Positions 36,568 to 44,064 of a stretch of DNA of 44,064 nt are shown one piece after another. The number at the start of each line of letters is the position of its first letter. Position 1 is the stretch's first letter. The DNA lies in the NCBI GenBank assembly GCA_021825865.1, contig JAKAFU010000013.1, forward strand, positions 1 through 44,064, written 5' to 3'. The stretch is from a bacterium (GTDB taxonomy: Bacteria; SZUA-79; Acidulodesulfobacterales; Acidulodesulfobacteraceae). Below the pieces are notes generated by a model. That model was not told the origin of the DNA, did no database searches, and saw nothing but the letters and a program-made list of their open reading frames with translations. The position numbers and the translations under genes are program-made.

Positions 36568-37479
36568 ATGAAAATTTTTGATAAATTTAAAAATTTTGGT
36601 CAGGCGTTAAAAAAAACTAAAAATAGTATTTCTGAAAAGTTCAATGCTATATTCAGTTCCTCAAAACTTGATGACAATTATATAGAAAAAATAGAAGAAG
36701 TTCTAATAACATCAGATATTTCTTTTGAGGCATCAAACGAAATAATAGAAGATTTAAGAAAAACGGTTGCAAAAGAAAAAGAATTGAATCCCGATAAAAT
36801 TCAGAGCGCCTTAAAGAAAGTCGTTAAAGATAAAATATCTAAAGATTTTCCTCCTATTGATTTTAATAATAAAAAAACAATATTCTTAATTGTCGGAGTA
36901 AACGGCGCAGGCAAAACAACGACTGTCGGAAAGCTGGCGAATTTTTATAAGAATGAAGGGAAAAATGTTTTAATTGCGGCTTGCGATACATTCAGAGCGG
37001 CAGGCACGGAACAGATGGAAATATGGGGGGAAAAAACAGGTATTCCGGTGGTAGTCGGGAAAGAAAATCAGGACCCGGCTTCGGTGGCGCATGACGCATC
37101 TATAATGCTTAAAGAAAAAGATTTTGATGTCTTATTAGTTGATACGGCCGGAAGGCTTCATAATAAAAAACATTTAATGGATGAGCTTGCTAAAATTAAA
37201 AGAACTATTTCTAAAGCTGCCGGAATTCCGCCGCAAGAAACTATTATAGTCATAGATGCCAGTTTAGGACAAAATTCTATTGCGCAGATAGAACAGTTTA
37301 AAAAAATAATCGATGTTTCAGGTATAATAATAACCAAGCTTGACGGTTCTGCGAAAGGCGGTATAATCATAGATGCAATTTCAAAATTAGACCTTCCTGT
37401 CAGGTTTATAGGAACAGGCGAAACAATAGACGATATATCTGAGTTTTCATCTGAAATGTTTGTTGATAATATTTTTTAA
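36568..37479 (+). CDS. ftsY: Signal recognition particle receptor FtsY
   Basis: FtsY is the membrane-docked GTPase that receives SRP-bound ribosomes. The 303-residue product is the short form, with a basic amphipathic start instead of the long acidic A domain, a four-helix N domain, and the G domain with GVNGAGKTTTVGK at 110-122, DTFRAAGTEQ, VDTAGRLH and TKLDGSAKGG. AAGGAG precedes the ATG by about ten bases. Its place after smc is seen in several phyla. Confidence 0.97.
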   Translation: MKIFDKFKNFGQALKKTKNSISEKFNAIFSSSKLDDNYIEKIEEVLITSDISFEASNEIIEDLRKTVAKEKELNPDKIQSALKKVVKDKISKDFPPIDFNNKKTIFLIVGVNGAGKTTTVGKLANFYKNEGKNVLIAACDTFRAAGTEQMEIWGEKTGIPVVVGKENQDPASVAHDASIMLKEKDFDVLLVDTAGRLHNKKHLMDELAKIKRTISKAAGIPPQETIIVIDASLGQNSIAQIEQFKKIIDVSGIIITKLDGSAKGGIIIDAISKLDLPVRFIGTGETIDDISEFSSEMFVDNIF

Positions 37480-37549
37480 ATTTTTTTATAATTTTTTATA
37501 TATTTAGATTTGCTTTTATAGTTTAATTTTTATATTATATTTAAAAAAT

Positions 37550-37568
37550 AAATAGCCGTCTATTTTTT
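37550..37568 (+). terminator. Possible intrinsic terminator after ftsY
   Basis: AAATAG, loop CCGT, CTATTT and three further T form a six-pair stem with a T tail about 70 bases after ftsY. The stem is A+T-rich and weak. An extended pairing between flanking A and T runs would lengthen it. Confidence 0.35.
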
Positions 37569-37636
37569 AAAATTGTACTCTTACAAAGCTCAAATTTTAT
37601 CAAAATTAATTTTACTCCTTGAGGATATTAATAATA

Positions 37637-38728
37637 ATGGATTATAAGAATGCAGGCGTGGACATAGAAGCCGGAAAAATTGCGGTTAATTCAATATCAG
37701 ATATAGTGAAAAGCACTTTCAGAGATGAAGTTGTAGATAATTTTGGGTCGTTTGGTTCTCTATTCTCTCTTTCGAACTTAATTTTAAAATATAAAGAGCC
37801 TATTTTAGTATCAGGTACCGATGGTGTAGGGACAAAACTGAAAATAGCTTTTGACGCAAATAAGCATGATACAATAGGGCTTGACCTTGTAGCTATGAGC
37901 GTCAATGATATAGCCTGTCTCGGAGCAGAACCGCTTTTTTTCTTAGATTATATTTCTACCTCCAAACTGAATCCTGCGGCTATAAAAGAAATTATTATAG
38001 GTATTGCGGAAGGATGCAAAATTGCCGGCTGTTCTTTAATAGGCGGAGAAATGGCGGAAATGCCCTCTTTTTATAAAAATAATGAGTATGATCTTGCGGG
38101 ATTTGCCGTGGGTATAGTTGACAAAAATTCAGTTATAAACGGTCTTAACATTAAAGAAGGCGATTCCATCGTAGGCATTGCTTCGAGCGGTCTACATTCA
38201 AACGGCTATTCCCTGGCGCGTAAAATAGTATTTGATTTGATGTCTTTAAGTATTGACGATAAATTTTTAAGCGACGGCACAACGCTGGCGGATGCTTTAT
38301 TGGAGCCGACTATTATATATTCGGGTCTCGTCGGCAAATTGGTAGAAAAATTTGAAGGAAGACTGAATATTAAAGGCATAGCGCATATTACCGGAGGGGG
38401 TATTCCTGAAAATCTGAAAAGGATTGTTCCGGAGGGGGTGATAGCCGAAATTGATAAAAATTCCTGGCAGCAGCCCGAGATTTTTAATATACTAAAAGAA
38501 AACGGAAAAATAGAGGAAGCTGAATTCTATAAAGTTTTTAATTGCGGAATCGGTATGATAATAGTAGTTAATAAAGATTTTGAAGTTCAAGTTATTAACT
38601 TTATCAATAATTTTAATAAGTTGAATTTTACAGACAACCGAAATAAAAAATCATATAAATCATTTAAAATAGGGAACATTGTTAAGTCTGATTATATGGA
38701 AACAGGGATTAAAGTAAAATTTATTTAA
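37637..38728 (+). CDS. purM: Phosphoribosylformylglycinamidine cyclo-ligase
   Basis: PurM closes the imidazole ring to make AIR in purine synthesis. The ATG giving MDYKNAGVDIEAGKIAV is chosen to match the family opening; an in-frame TTG six codons earlier overlaps the GAGG ribosome binding site. The 363-residue product shows GTDGVGTKLKIA, DLVAMSVNDI, GGEMAEMPSFY, GIASSGLHSNGYSLAR and HITGGGIPENLKRI, all typical of the AIR synthase fold. Confidence 0.96.
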   Translation: MDYKNAGVDIEAGKIAVNSISDIVKSTFRDEVVDNFGSFGSLFSLSNLILKYKEPILVSGTDGVGTKLKIAFDANKHDTIGLDLVAMSVNDIACLGAEPLFFLDYISTSKLNPAAIKEIIIGIAEGCKIAGCSLIGGEMAEMPSFYKNNEYDLAGFAVGIVDKNSVINGLNIKEGDSIVGIASSGLHSNGYSLARKIVFDLMSLSIDDKFLSDGTTLADALLEPTIIYSGLVGKLVEKFEGRLNIKGIAHITGGGIPENLKRIVPEGVIAEIDKNSWQQPEIFNILKENGKIEEAEFYKVFNCGIGMIIVVNKDFEVQVINFINNFNKLNFTDNRNKKSYKSFKIGNIVKSDYMETGIKVKFI

Positions 38729-38874
38729 AATAAAAAATTATACATTATATATACTATACGGCCGGAGAATATTTTAACAATAATACTATAATATTTATGT
38801 CTGTGCGTTAACGCTCAGGAATATTGCAATAAAAGGAATTAAATTTTATTAAAAATAAAAATAAAAGTAAAAAT

Positions 38875-39519
38875 ATGAAAAATTGTCATAAAAATATAAT
38901 AATACTCGCTTCAGGCAACGGAACAAATGCTGTTAATATAATTAATCATTTTTCAAATAAAAATACTTTATCCGATTCAAATTTATCCAATATTAGCATT
39001 AAAGCATTAGTATGCAATAACCGAGACGCTCCGGTACTCAATAAAGTAAAAAATATTAACAAGGATATAAAGTTATACTGCATTCCTTTCAGCAAAACAG
39101 CCGAAAGAGCTTCATTTGAAGAAGAATTAGCGGGTATAGTTGATGAATATAAAATTGATTATATTATACTTGCAGGTTTTATGAAGATATTATCTGATGA
39201 TTTTGTATTAAAAAATTTAAATAAAATAATAAATATTCATCCTTCGTTATTGCCTGCCTTTAAAGGGAAAAATGCTATTAAAGACGCTTTCGATTACGGA
39301 GTAAAAATAACCGGTGTTACCATACATTTTGTAATACCGGCAATAGATTCAGGTCCGATAATACTTCAGGAACCCGTTATTATTGAGGAGAATGATACCG
39401 TTGAACTTCTAGAAGAAAAAATTCACAAATTAGAACATAAAATGTACATTAAAGTTATTGAATTAGTTTCATGCGAAAAAATAAAAATCGTGGATAATAA
39501 AGTAAAAATATTTAAATAA
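38875..39519 (+). CDS. purN: Phosphoribosylglycinamide formyltransferase (GAR transformylase)
   Basis: PurN moves a formyl group from 10-formyl-tetrahydrofolate to GAR. The 214-residue product has the phosphate loop ASGNGTNAVN at about 12-21 and the catalytic trio Asn120, His122 and Asp158 in INIHPSLLPAFKG and IDSGPIILQEPV. A 146-base spacer after purM holds a 10-base palindrome but no gene. No close ribosome binding site is visible; AAAAGGAA lies about 40 bases upstream. Confidence 0.95.
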   Translation: MKNCHKNIIILASGNGTNAVNIINHFSNKNTLSDSNLSNISIKALVCNNRDAPVLNKVKNINKDIKLYCIPFSKTAERASFEEELAGIVDEYKIDYIILAGFMKILSDDFVLKNLNKIINIHPSLLPAFKGKNAIKDAFDYGVKITGVTIHFVIPAIDSGPIILQEPVIIEENDTVELLEEKIHKLEHKMYIKVIELVSCEKIKIVDNKVKIFK

Positions 39520-39572
39520 CAATATAGCGAAGATGTCAATATACTTACTCTCCATAACTAAAGAAAAAATTA

Positions 39573-40319
39573 TTAATCTTCGTTGACAAATCTATAACCT
39601 GCGCCTCTTACGGTGTCTATAAATTTAACGGTTTTGTCTATCTCAATATTTGAGCGGAGTCTGCGGATATGTACGTCTACTGTTCTTGGTTCGACGAATG
39701 AATCATTGCCCCATATGTTGTCTAATAATTTTTCTCTTGAAAAAACTTCCCCTGCATAAGTCATCAAAAATACAAGCAGTTTGAATTCGGTAGGACTCAG
39801 TTTTATTTCCTGATTTTTAACTGTTACGCTATGCTTTGGTACATTAACGGTTATATTTTTAAAACTAAATTCACTTTGTTTTGGCATCTTTCCGTTGTCT
39901 ATGTCAATCAGGCGATTTGACGTATTTATATATGTTCTCTTGAAGATAGCCCTTATTCTTGCAATAAGTTCATTTACTGAAAAAGGTTTTGTCATATAAT
40001 CTTCTCCGCCGGCTTCGAATCCAAGGATTTTGTCCACCTCTTCCTGCTTAGCAGATAAAAATATAATAGGGATTGCGCTGATTGCGCTATTAGCTTTAAT
40101 TCGTTTACAAACCTCATATCCTGTTAAATCAGGAAGCATTAAATCAAGGATAATCAAATCAGGTTTTGTTAATTCGGCGAAGTGTATGCCATCGTAGCCG
40201 TTTAAAGCAAATTGAATATTGTAGCCATCTTTTGCGAGATTGTATTTTAATAATTCTATAAGATCTATTTCATCGTCTATTACTAATATATTGCCTTTTA
40301 CAGAATTATCGTTTGTCAT
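39573..40319 (-). CDS. OmpR/PhoB-family response regulator
   Basis: The 248-residue product has a receiver domain (residues 10-125) with Asp15, Asp16, phosphoacceptor Asp59, Ser89 and Lys111, then a winged-helix DNA-binding domain (about 150-245) with LSPTEFKLLVFLMTYAGEVFSRE (in parts), VDVHIRRLRSNIE and TVRGAGYRF. It resembles PhoB in layout, but the regulon is not shown by sequence. No histidine kinase gene lies beside it in the window. It is transcribed away from the metal transporter gene. Confidence 0.92.
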   Translation of the reverse strand: MTNDNSVKGNILVIDDEIDLIELLKYNLAKDGYNIQFALNGYDGIHFAELTKPDLIILDLMLPDLTGYEVCKRIKANSAISAIPIIFLSAKQEEVDKILGFEAGGEDYMTKPFSVNELIARIRAIFKRTYINTSNRLIDIDNGKMPKQSEFSFKNITVNVPKHSVTVKNQEIKLSPTEFKLLVFLMTYAGEVFSREKLLDNIWGNDSFVEPRTVDVHIRRLRSNIEIDKTVKFIDTVRGAGYRFVNED

Positions 40320-40371
40320 AATTTAATTATTTATAATAATTATATTTAATTCTTTTTAAAGAATGATATTA

Positions 40372-40400
40372 ATTCTAAAACAAAATTTTATCATTGTCAA
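40372..40400 (-). promoter_or_regulatory. Sigma-70 promoter for the OmpR/PhoB-type regulator
   Basis: Read on the minus strand, a perfect TTGACA is followed by a 17-base spacer and TAGAAT. Transcription would begin about 45 bases before the regulator ATG. This is the best promoter match I found in the window. Confidence 0.6.
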
Positions 40401-40469
40401 ATTTTTATCAGTTTTTGCGCTGTTTTGTATTTTAGCTAAATGGAAACTAAAGTTAGCTATTTTGATTTG

Positions 40470-40499
40470 TTGCCAATATTACAAATCTTTTGTTATAAT
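40470..40499 (+). promoter_or_regulatory. Sigma-70 promoter for the cation efflux gene
   Basis: TTGCCA, an 18-base spacer and a perfect TATAAT lie about 50 bases before the TTG start of the cation diffusion facilitator gene. It is divergent from the promoter of the response regulator gene and about 70 bases away from it. Confidence 0.5.
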
Positions 40500-40552
40500 A
40501 TAAACTATTTATTAATTTTATATTAAGATTTATATTAAGGTTAAATAATATC

Positions 40553-41470
40553 TTGAAAGCTTTTTTAAACAGAGAACAGGTATTTGTTAAATTACGTTTA
40601 ATATCTTATATAGGTATTGCCGTAAACGTTGTTTTAACAGTATTAAAATTTATTGTTGGAATAACGGGGCAATCGGAAGCTCTTGTCGCAGACGGGTTTA
40701 ATTCTCTTGCGGATATTTTTGCCGGCTTTGTTGTATATATATCTTTTAAAATTTCAAAAAAACCGCAGGATAAGGAACATCCATACGGTCATGCAAAAGC
40801 TGAAATGATTGCCACTTTTATAGTAGCGTTAATCTTATTCGGTTTTGGTTTCTTTGTTGTTGCCATATCTGCATTAAAGTTATATTACGGTGTTTCAGAA
40901 AAACCCGCTATTGATACGTTATTTGTTGCGCTTGCAACTATTATTATAAAAGAGATACTTTATTTATGGACGTTAAAATGGGGTCATTTACTTAAATCAA
41001 CAGGACTTATCGCAACTGCCTATGACCACAAAAGCGATGTAATGGCATCTGCCGCAGTTGTAATAGGTATAGTGTCGGCAAGACTTGGCTACACTTTTAT
41101 GGACCCTCTTGCAGGTTTAGTAGTGAGTATATTTATTTTCAGACTGGCTATAAAATTAATTAAAGAATCTGTCGGTAATCTTATGGATGAAAGCCCCCCC
41201 GCTTCGGTTGTCGCAAGAATCCGGAAAGTTATAAAAAACACTAAAGGAATAGAAGACATAACAGATCTCAGGGTAAGGAAATCCGGCCCGTATATATATG
41301 TTGACGTTAATATAGAGGTTGATTCTTCGTTAACCGTAAAAATGGCGCATGATATTGCAGAAACGGCGAAAGATGAACTTATTATGTTAAATCCTTATAT
41401 AAATGATGTCATGGTTCATATTAATCCTTACGACAAAAACAAATATAGCCGTAAATTTTTAAAAATATAA
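40553..41470 (+). CDS. Cation diffusion facilitator, probably Mn(II) efflux
   Basis: The 305-residue inner-membrane transporter has about six membrane helices and a C-terminal cytoplasmic domain ending DVMVHINP. The transport-site residues read Asn50 and Asp54 in helix 2 (ADGFNSLAD) and Asp158 and Asp162 in helix 5 (AYDHKSDVM). This Asn-Asp-Asp-Asp set is the one described for manganese exporters such as MntE, whereas zinc and iron members usually have His at the position of Asp158. Start TTG, with TAAGG about 13 bases upstream. It lies divergent from a response regulator. Confidence 0.88.
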   Translation: MKAFLNREQVFVKLRLISYIGIAVNVVLTVLKFIVGITGQSEALVADGFNSLADIFAGFVVYISFKISKKPQDKEHPYGHAKAEMIATFIVALILFGFGFFVVAISALKLYYGVSEKPAIDTLFVALATIIIKEILYLWTLKWGHLLKSTGLIATAYDHKSDVMASAAVVIGIVSARLGYTFMDPLAGLVVSIFIFRLAIKLIKESVGNLMDESPPASVVARIRKVIKNTKGIEDITDLRVRKSGPYIYVDVNIEVDSSLTVKMAHDIAETAKDELIMLNPYINDVMVHINPYDKNKYSRKFLKI

Positions 41471-41646
41471 TTTATAAATTTAGCTTTGATGATAAAAATC
41501 ATATTTTATTTATTAAAGTTGTTTTAATATTAAAATAATATGCAGACAATAGTAAATATCAATTTAATTTAATAATGATAATTTTGTAAAATCAAGATAG
41601 AATATATAATATAATACATATAAAATAATGAAGGGGAGGTGTAAAA

Positions 41647-42198
41647 ATGGATATTTATCTTCAAATAAAAAATAAAAAGGGTGAAATGTTCAAGATTGTT
41701 AATTTTAGCAGAGAAGAATATTTTTTATCCTACAAAGAGCATCTTAGAAAAATAATTAATGAGAGCGATTACCCTATTTTTTTTAATGATTTTAAAGCCG
41801 GCAATTATATGGATACTAAACAGATTAAATTGTTAATTAATGAAGTTAAAAATATTGCAAAAAAACTTGGTAAAGATCTCGAAAACTATAAAACTATGCT
41901 CGAAAAAAGAAGCCAAATCGAAAATAATATTTTCGACCATTCCTCGATTAAAAATATTATGCTCATAGGAAAAAAAAGATTGAAAGAGGCTGCGGATGAA
42001 TTTGATGAGCAGGAGCTAAAGGAGCAGCTTGATTATATAGATGAAAATATTAAAAAACTTAATGAAGCAGAAGAATATTTAAACATTGAAAGAGGTAAAT
42101 TAAAATTTTTATTTGATATAGAACTTTTATTTGATACTTTGATGGAAGCTAAAAATTGCTCATCCGGAATTTATCTCAAAACAAGCGGAACAGATTAA
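41647..42198 (+). CDS. Uncharacterised helical protein
   Basis: I do not recognise this 183-residue protein. It has a strong ribosome binding site (GGGGAGGTG, about six bases before ATG), which supports real expression. There is no signal peptide or membrane helix. The N-terminal part (1-60) mixes strands and helices with FFNDFKAGNYMDTKQI; residues 60-150 look like charged helices with heptad-like patterns (coiled-coil possible), including EQELKEQLDYIDENIKKLNE. The C-terminus ends with KNCSSGIYLKTSGTD. It has its own upstream region and no obvious operon partner. Confidence 0.8.
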   Translation: MDIYLQIKNKKGEMFKIVNFSREEYFLSYKEHLRKIINESDYPIFFNDFKAGNYMDTKQIKLLINEVKNIAKKLGKDLENYKTMLEKRSQIENNIFDHSSIKNIMLIGKKRLKEAADEFDEQELKEQLDYIDENIKKLNEAEEYLNIERGKLKFLFDIELLFDTLMEAKNCSSGIYLKTSGTD

Positions 42199-42204
42199 GC
42201 ATAA

Positions 42205-42235
42205 CTCTTAAATAAGTAAGACGGCATATTAAGAG
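42205..42235. repeat. Short inverted repeat after the uncharacterised gene
   Basis: CTCTTAA and TTAAGAG form an exact seven-base inverted repeat with a 17-base loop, between two convergent genes. No T tract follows on the plus strand, so a terminator role is uncertain. Confidence 0.3.
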
Positions 42236-42377
42236 ATTACTTAACAGCGGCAATAATAAATAATATAGATTGAAGATGTACGCTGTTTTAGCATGTTGTA
42301 TTATATTCAGATGGTATTGTTATCGCAATATACTGTACCGAGCTTTGCTTCTACTTATTGTATTAATATTATTTAGT

Positions 42378-43835
42378 TCAAATAATTTTTTTTGAGATAT
42401 TAAATTCTTTTATTTTTTTTCTTAATGTATTTCTATTTATACCTAATAAGTTAGAAGCTTTTATCTGATTATTTTTTGATAAAATAAGAATTTCTTCTAT
42501 AACAATTTTTTCTGTCGTTCCTATTATTGTTTTATAAACATCGGTTAAATTTGTATCTTTAATTTTTTCAAGATAGTTCTTTATTCTTTGTCTTATTATA
42601 TCTTCGAATGGTGTAGAATCATTATTTCTTTTGTCTGAAGGTTTTGAACTGTTTATGTTGTCAGGGTTAATAATATCATAGAAATCTTCTGGGGTAAGCG
42701 TTGAATGGTGAGACATAATCATTGTCCTTCTTATAGCATTTTCCAGCTCTCTAATATTGCCCGGAAAATTATGAGATTGTAAAAAAGAAAGAGATTCTTC
42801 ATTTAACTGTTTGCCTGAGATGCCTAATTCTTTTGCAAATTTTTCTATAAAAAAATTTGCAAGAACCGGAATATCTGATTTCCTGTCTCTCAGAGGAGGA
42901 AGAGTAATTTCTATAACATTAAGTCTGTAATACAAGTCCTCCCTAAATTTAGATTCTTTTATCATTGATTTCAGGTTTCTGTTGGTTGCAGCTATAATTC
43001 TCACATCTATTTTAATTGATTTATTTGAGCCGACCGGTTCTACTTCTTTTTCCTGGATTACTCTTAGTAATTTTGCCTGCAGGTCAAGAGGCATATCACC
43101 TATTTCATCAAGAAAAATTGTACCGCCGTTTGCCTGCAGGAATTTCCCTTCCCTTTTTTCATTTGCGCCGGTAAATGACCCTTTTTCATGGCCGAAAAGT
43201 TCGGATTCTAACAGGTCAAAAGGAACTGAAGGAGTATTGACTACTATAAACGGTTTTTTATTGCGTAAACTATTTAGATGTATTGCTCTTGCGACTAATT
43301 CTTTCCCCGTGCCTGATTCTCCGAGAATCAAAACAGTCAGGCTGTTGTGTGATAATTTTCCTATAGTTTTAAATATTTCTTGCATCACCTTAGATTTTCC
43401 GACCAATAGAGAATCAAGAATATCAATATTTTTTATGTTAGTATTGTTTTGCGGCAATGCATCTATTTCATCTTTTCTTATTTTTTTGATTATTCCTACT
43501 ATTTCTTCCACGTCGAACGGTTTAGTTATATAATCGTATGCACCTTTTTTCATAGCATCTATGGCATTTATCATAGTATTTTGAGCGGTCATTATTATAA
43601 CGTTAGGGGGATTCGCAAGTTCTCTTGAATAAGATAATATCTCCATACCGTTAATCTTAGGTATTCTTATATCAAGAAAAACGGCAAAATAATTATATTC
43701 GTTTATAAGCTGAAGCGCCGCTTGCCCTTCTGATGCAGTGTCAATGATAAATTCGTCTTCTAATAATTTCTTTAATACGAAAACTATACTTTCTTCATCA
43801 TCTACAATTAAAATTCTTTTTTCTCTTTTGGTCAT
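42378..43835 (-). CDS. NtrC-family sigma-54-dependent response regulator
   Basis: The 485-residue protein has a receiver domain (6-118; phosphoacceptor Asp55, Thr83, Lys105) and an AAA+ domain (about 143-370). The latter has Walker A GESGTGKE at 172-179, GGTIFLDEIGD Walker B, and an arginine-finger region. A Fis-type helix-turn-helix ends the protein (about 440-482; NQIKASNLLGINRNTLRKKI). The sigma-54 contact loop reads GSFTGA at 219-224 rather than the consensus GAFTGA. It would activate sigma-54 promoters after phosphorylation. No kinase is identified, although a partial gene lies upstream. No ribosome binding site precedes the ATG. Confidence 0.95.
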   Translation of the reverse strand: MTKREKRILIVDDEESIVFVLKKLLEDEFIIDTASEGQAALQLINEYNYFAVFLDIRIPKINGMEILSYSRELANPPNVIIMTAQNTMINAIDAMKKGAYDYITKPFDVEEIVGIIKKIRKDEIDALPQNNTNIKNIDILDSLLVGKSKVMQEIFKTIGKLSHNSLTVLILGESGTGKELVARAIHLNSLRNKKPFIVVNTPSVPFDLLESELFGHEKGSFTGANEKREGKFLQANGGTIFLDEIGDMPLDLQAKLLRVIQEKEVEPVGSNKSIKIDVRIIAATNRNLKSMIKESKFREDLYYRLNVIEITLPPLRDRKSDIPVLANFFIEKFAKELGISGKQLNEESLSFLQSHNFPGNIRELENAIRRTMIMSHHSTLTPEDFYDIINPDNINSSKPSDKRNNDSTPFEDIIRQRIKNYLEKIKDTNLTDVYKTIIGTTEKIVIEEILILSKNNQIKASNLLGINRNTLRKKIKEFNISKKII

Positions 43836-43840
43836 ATAAA

Positions 43841-43860
43841 TATAAATAAATATAAATAAA
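43841..43860. repeat. Two tandem copies of TATAAATAAA
   Basis: A 10-base unit is exactly repeated directly in front of the NtrC-type gene start (its 5' leader, minus strand), and is preceded by a further half copy. It occupies the place where a ribosome binding site would be expected. Confidence 0.5.
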
Positions 43861-43916
43861 TTAACCGTAGGCCGGATAATTATTAATATTAATAAAATAA
43901 ACAGTTATTGAATTAA

Positions 43917-44063
43917 TTAAATAAAATATATATTAACATCCTCAAATGCCTTAATTTCAGTAGTTTCTTCAGGTATGGAAATAATAGAATTAATATGGGC
44001 GAAAGAACTGATCATTGCAGGGCCTATTTTTTTATATACCTCAGAATATAAGCATAGATCGGA
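43917..44063 (-). CDS. Possible 3' end of a gene running off the right edge
   Basis: On the minus strand a frame is open from the window edge for 48 codons to TAA, ending SIPEETTEIKAFEDVNIYFI. It lies 81 bases before the NtrC-type gene in the same direction, where a sensor kinase gene would be expected, but nothing visible identifies a kinase. A frame on the opposite strand is open over almost the same bases, so coding on either strand is unproven. Confidence 0.4.
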   Translation of the reverse strand, partial: SDLCLYSEVYKKIGPAMISSFAHINSIISIPEETTEIKAFEDVNIYFI

Positions 44064-44064
44064 A

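Noticed and set aside
37619-37636. TTG start for purM
   Set aside because: It would contain the ribosome binding site; the ATG at 37637 matches the family start.
38805-38814. GCGTTAACGC palindrome between purM and purN as an operator
   Set aside because: A single 10-base palindrome with no second copy in the window and no known matching regulator.
42982-43533. 183-codon plus-strand frame inside the NtrC-type gene
   Set aside because: It is antisense to a strongly recognised AAA+ domain and has low-complexity composition.

Overview
The window is a dense, A+T-rich stretch (roughly two thirds A+T by eye) of a bacterial chromosome. It looks Gram-negative: it carries an LptD outer-membrane protein gene, a signal-peptide c-type cytochrome and a sigma-54-type activator. 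The order trpE-G-D-C-F-B-A-accD-folC, together with the uninterrupted S10-spc-alpha ribosomal cluster, resembles deltaproteobacterial-grade genomes. An A+T-rich uncultured lineage such as Acidulodesulfobacterales (Sva0485) is a weak guess from memory; no marker comparison was possible.

Layout. Bases 1-15558: the 3' end of tuf, then 27 ribosomal protein genes interleaved with secY, adk, map, infA and rpoA, all on the + strand. The S10, spc and alpha operon order is canonical except that rpmD (L30) is missing between rpsE and rplO. The ribosomal proteins that can be zinc-ribbon types (S14, S4, L24, L36) all keep their cysteines, as do the adenylate kinase LID and AccD. Bases 15559-15865 hold a gene-poor gap with two hairpins and a possible 50-codon ORF. 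Bases 15866-22887: a complete set of seven trp genes for chorismate to tryptophan. Bases 23011-25187: accD and folC. Bases 25309-27567: lptD, preceded by two mutually exclusive hairpins. Bases 27740-29625: rfbB and rfbD for dTDP-rhamnose. Then a small secreted monoheme cytochrome c with a strong hairpin behind it, a DUF502 membrane protein, a SAM methyltransferase, a divergent RsmE, smc, ftsY, purM and purN. From 39573 the gene strand mixes: a PhoB/OmpR-type regulator (-), a cation diffusion facilitator whose metal site predicts manganese (+), an unrecognised helical protein (+), an NtrC-type sigma-54 activator (-) and a possible partial gene running off the right end (-).

How it fits together. 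Most of the window is housekeeping: ribosome and RNA polymerase assembly with Sec export, tryptophan, purine, folate and fatty-acid synthesis, outer-membrane and LPS building, chromosome condensation and SRP-dependent targeting. Environment-facing functions are the two response regulators without adjacent sensor kinases, the probable Mn efflux pump and the cytochrome.

I found no CRISPR array, tRNA, rRNA, insertion sequence, prophage or defence island, and no convincing novel multigene system. The observations most worth following are the missing rpmD, the alternative hairpins upstream of lptD, the contrast between strong ribosome binding sites on ribosomal genes and their absence on many other genes, the atypical C-terminal motif of RsmE, the inserts in SMC, and the unidentified protein at 41647-42198.
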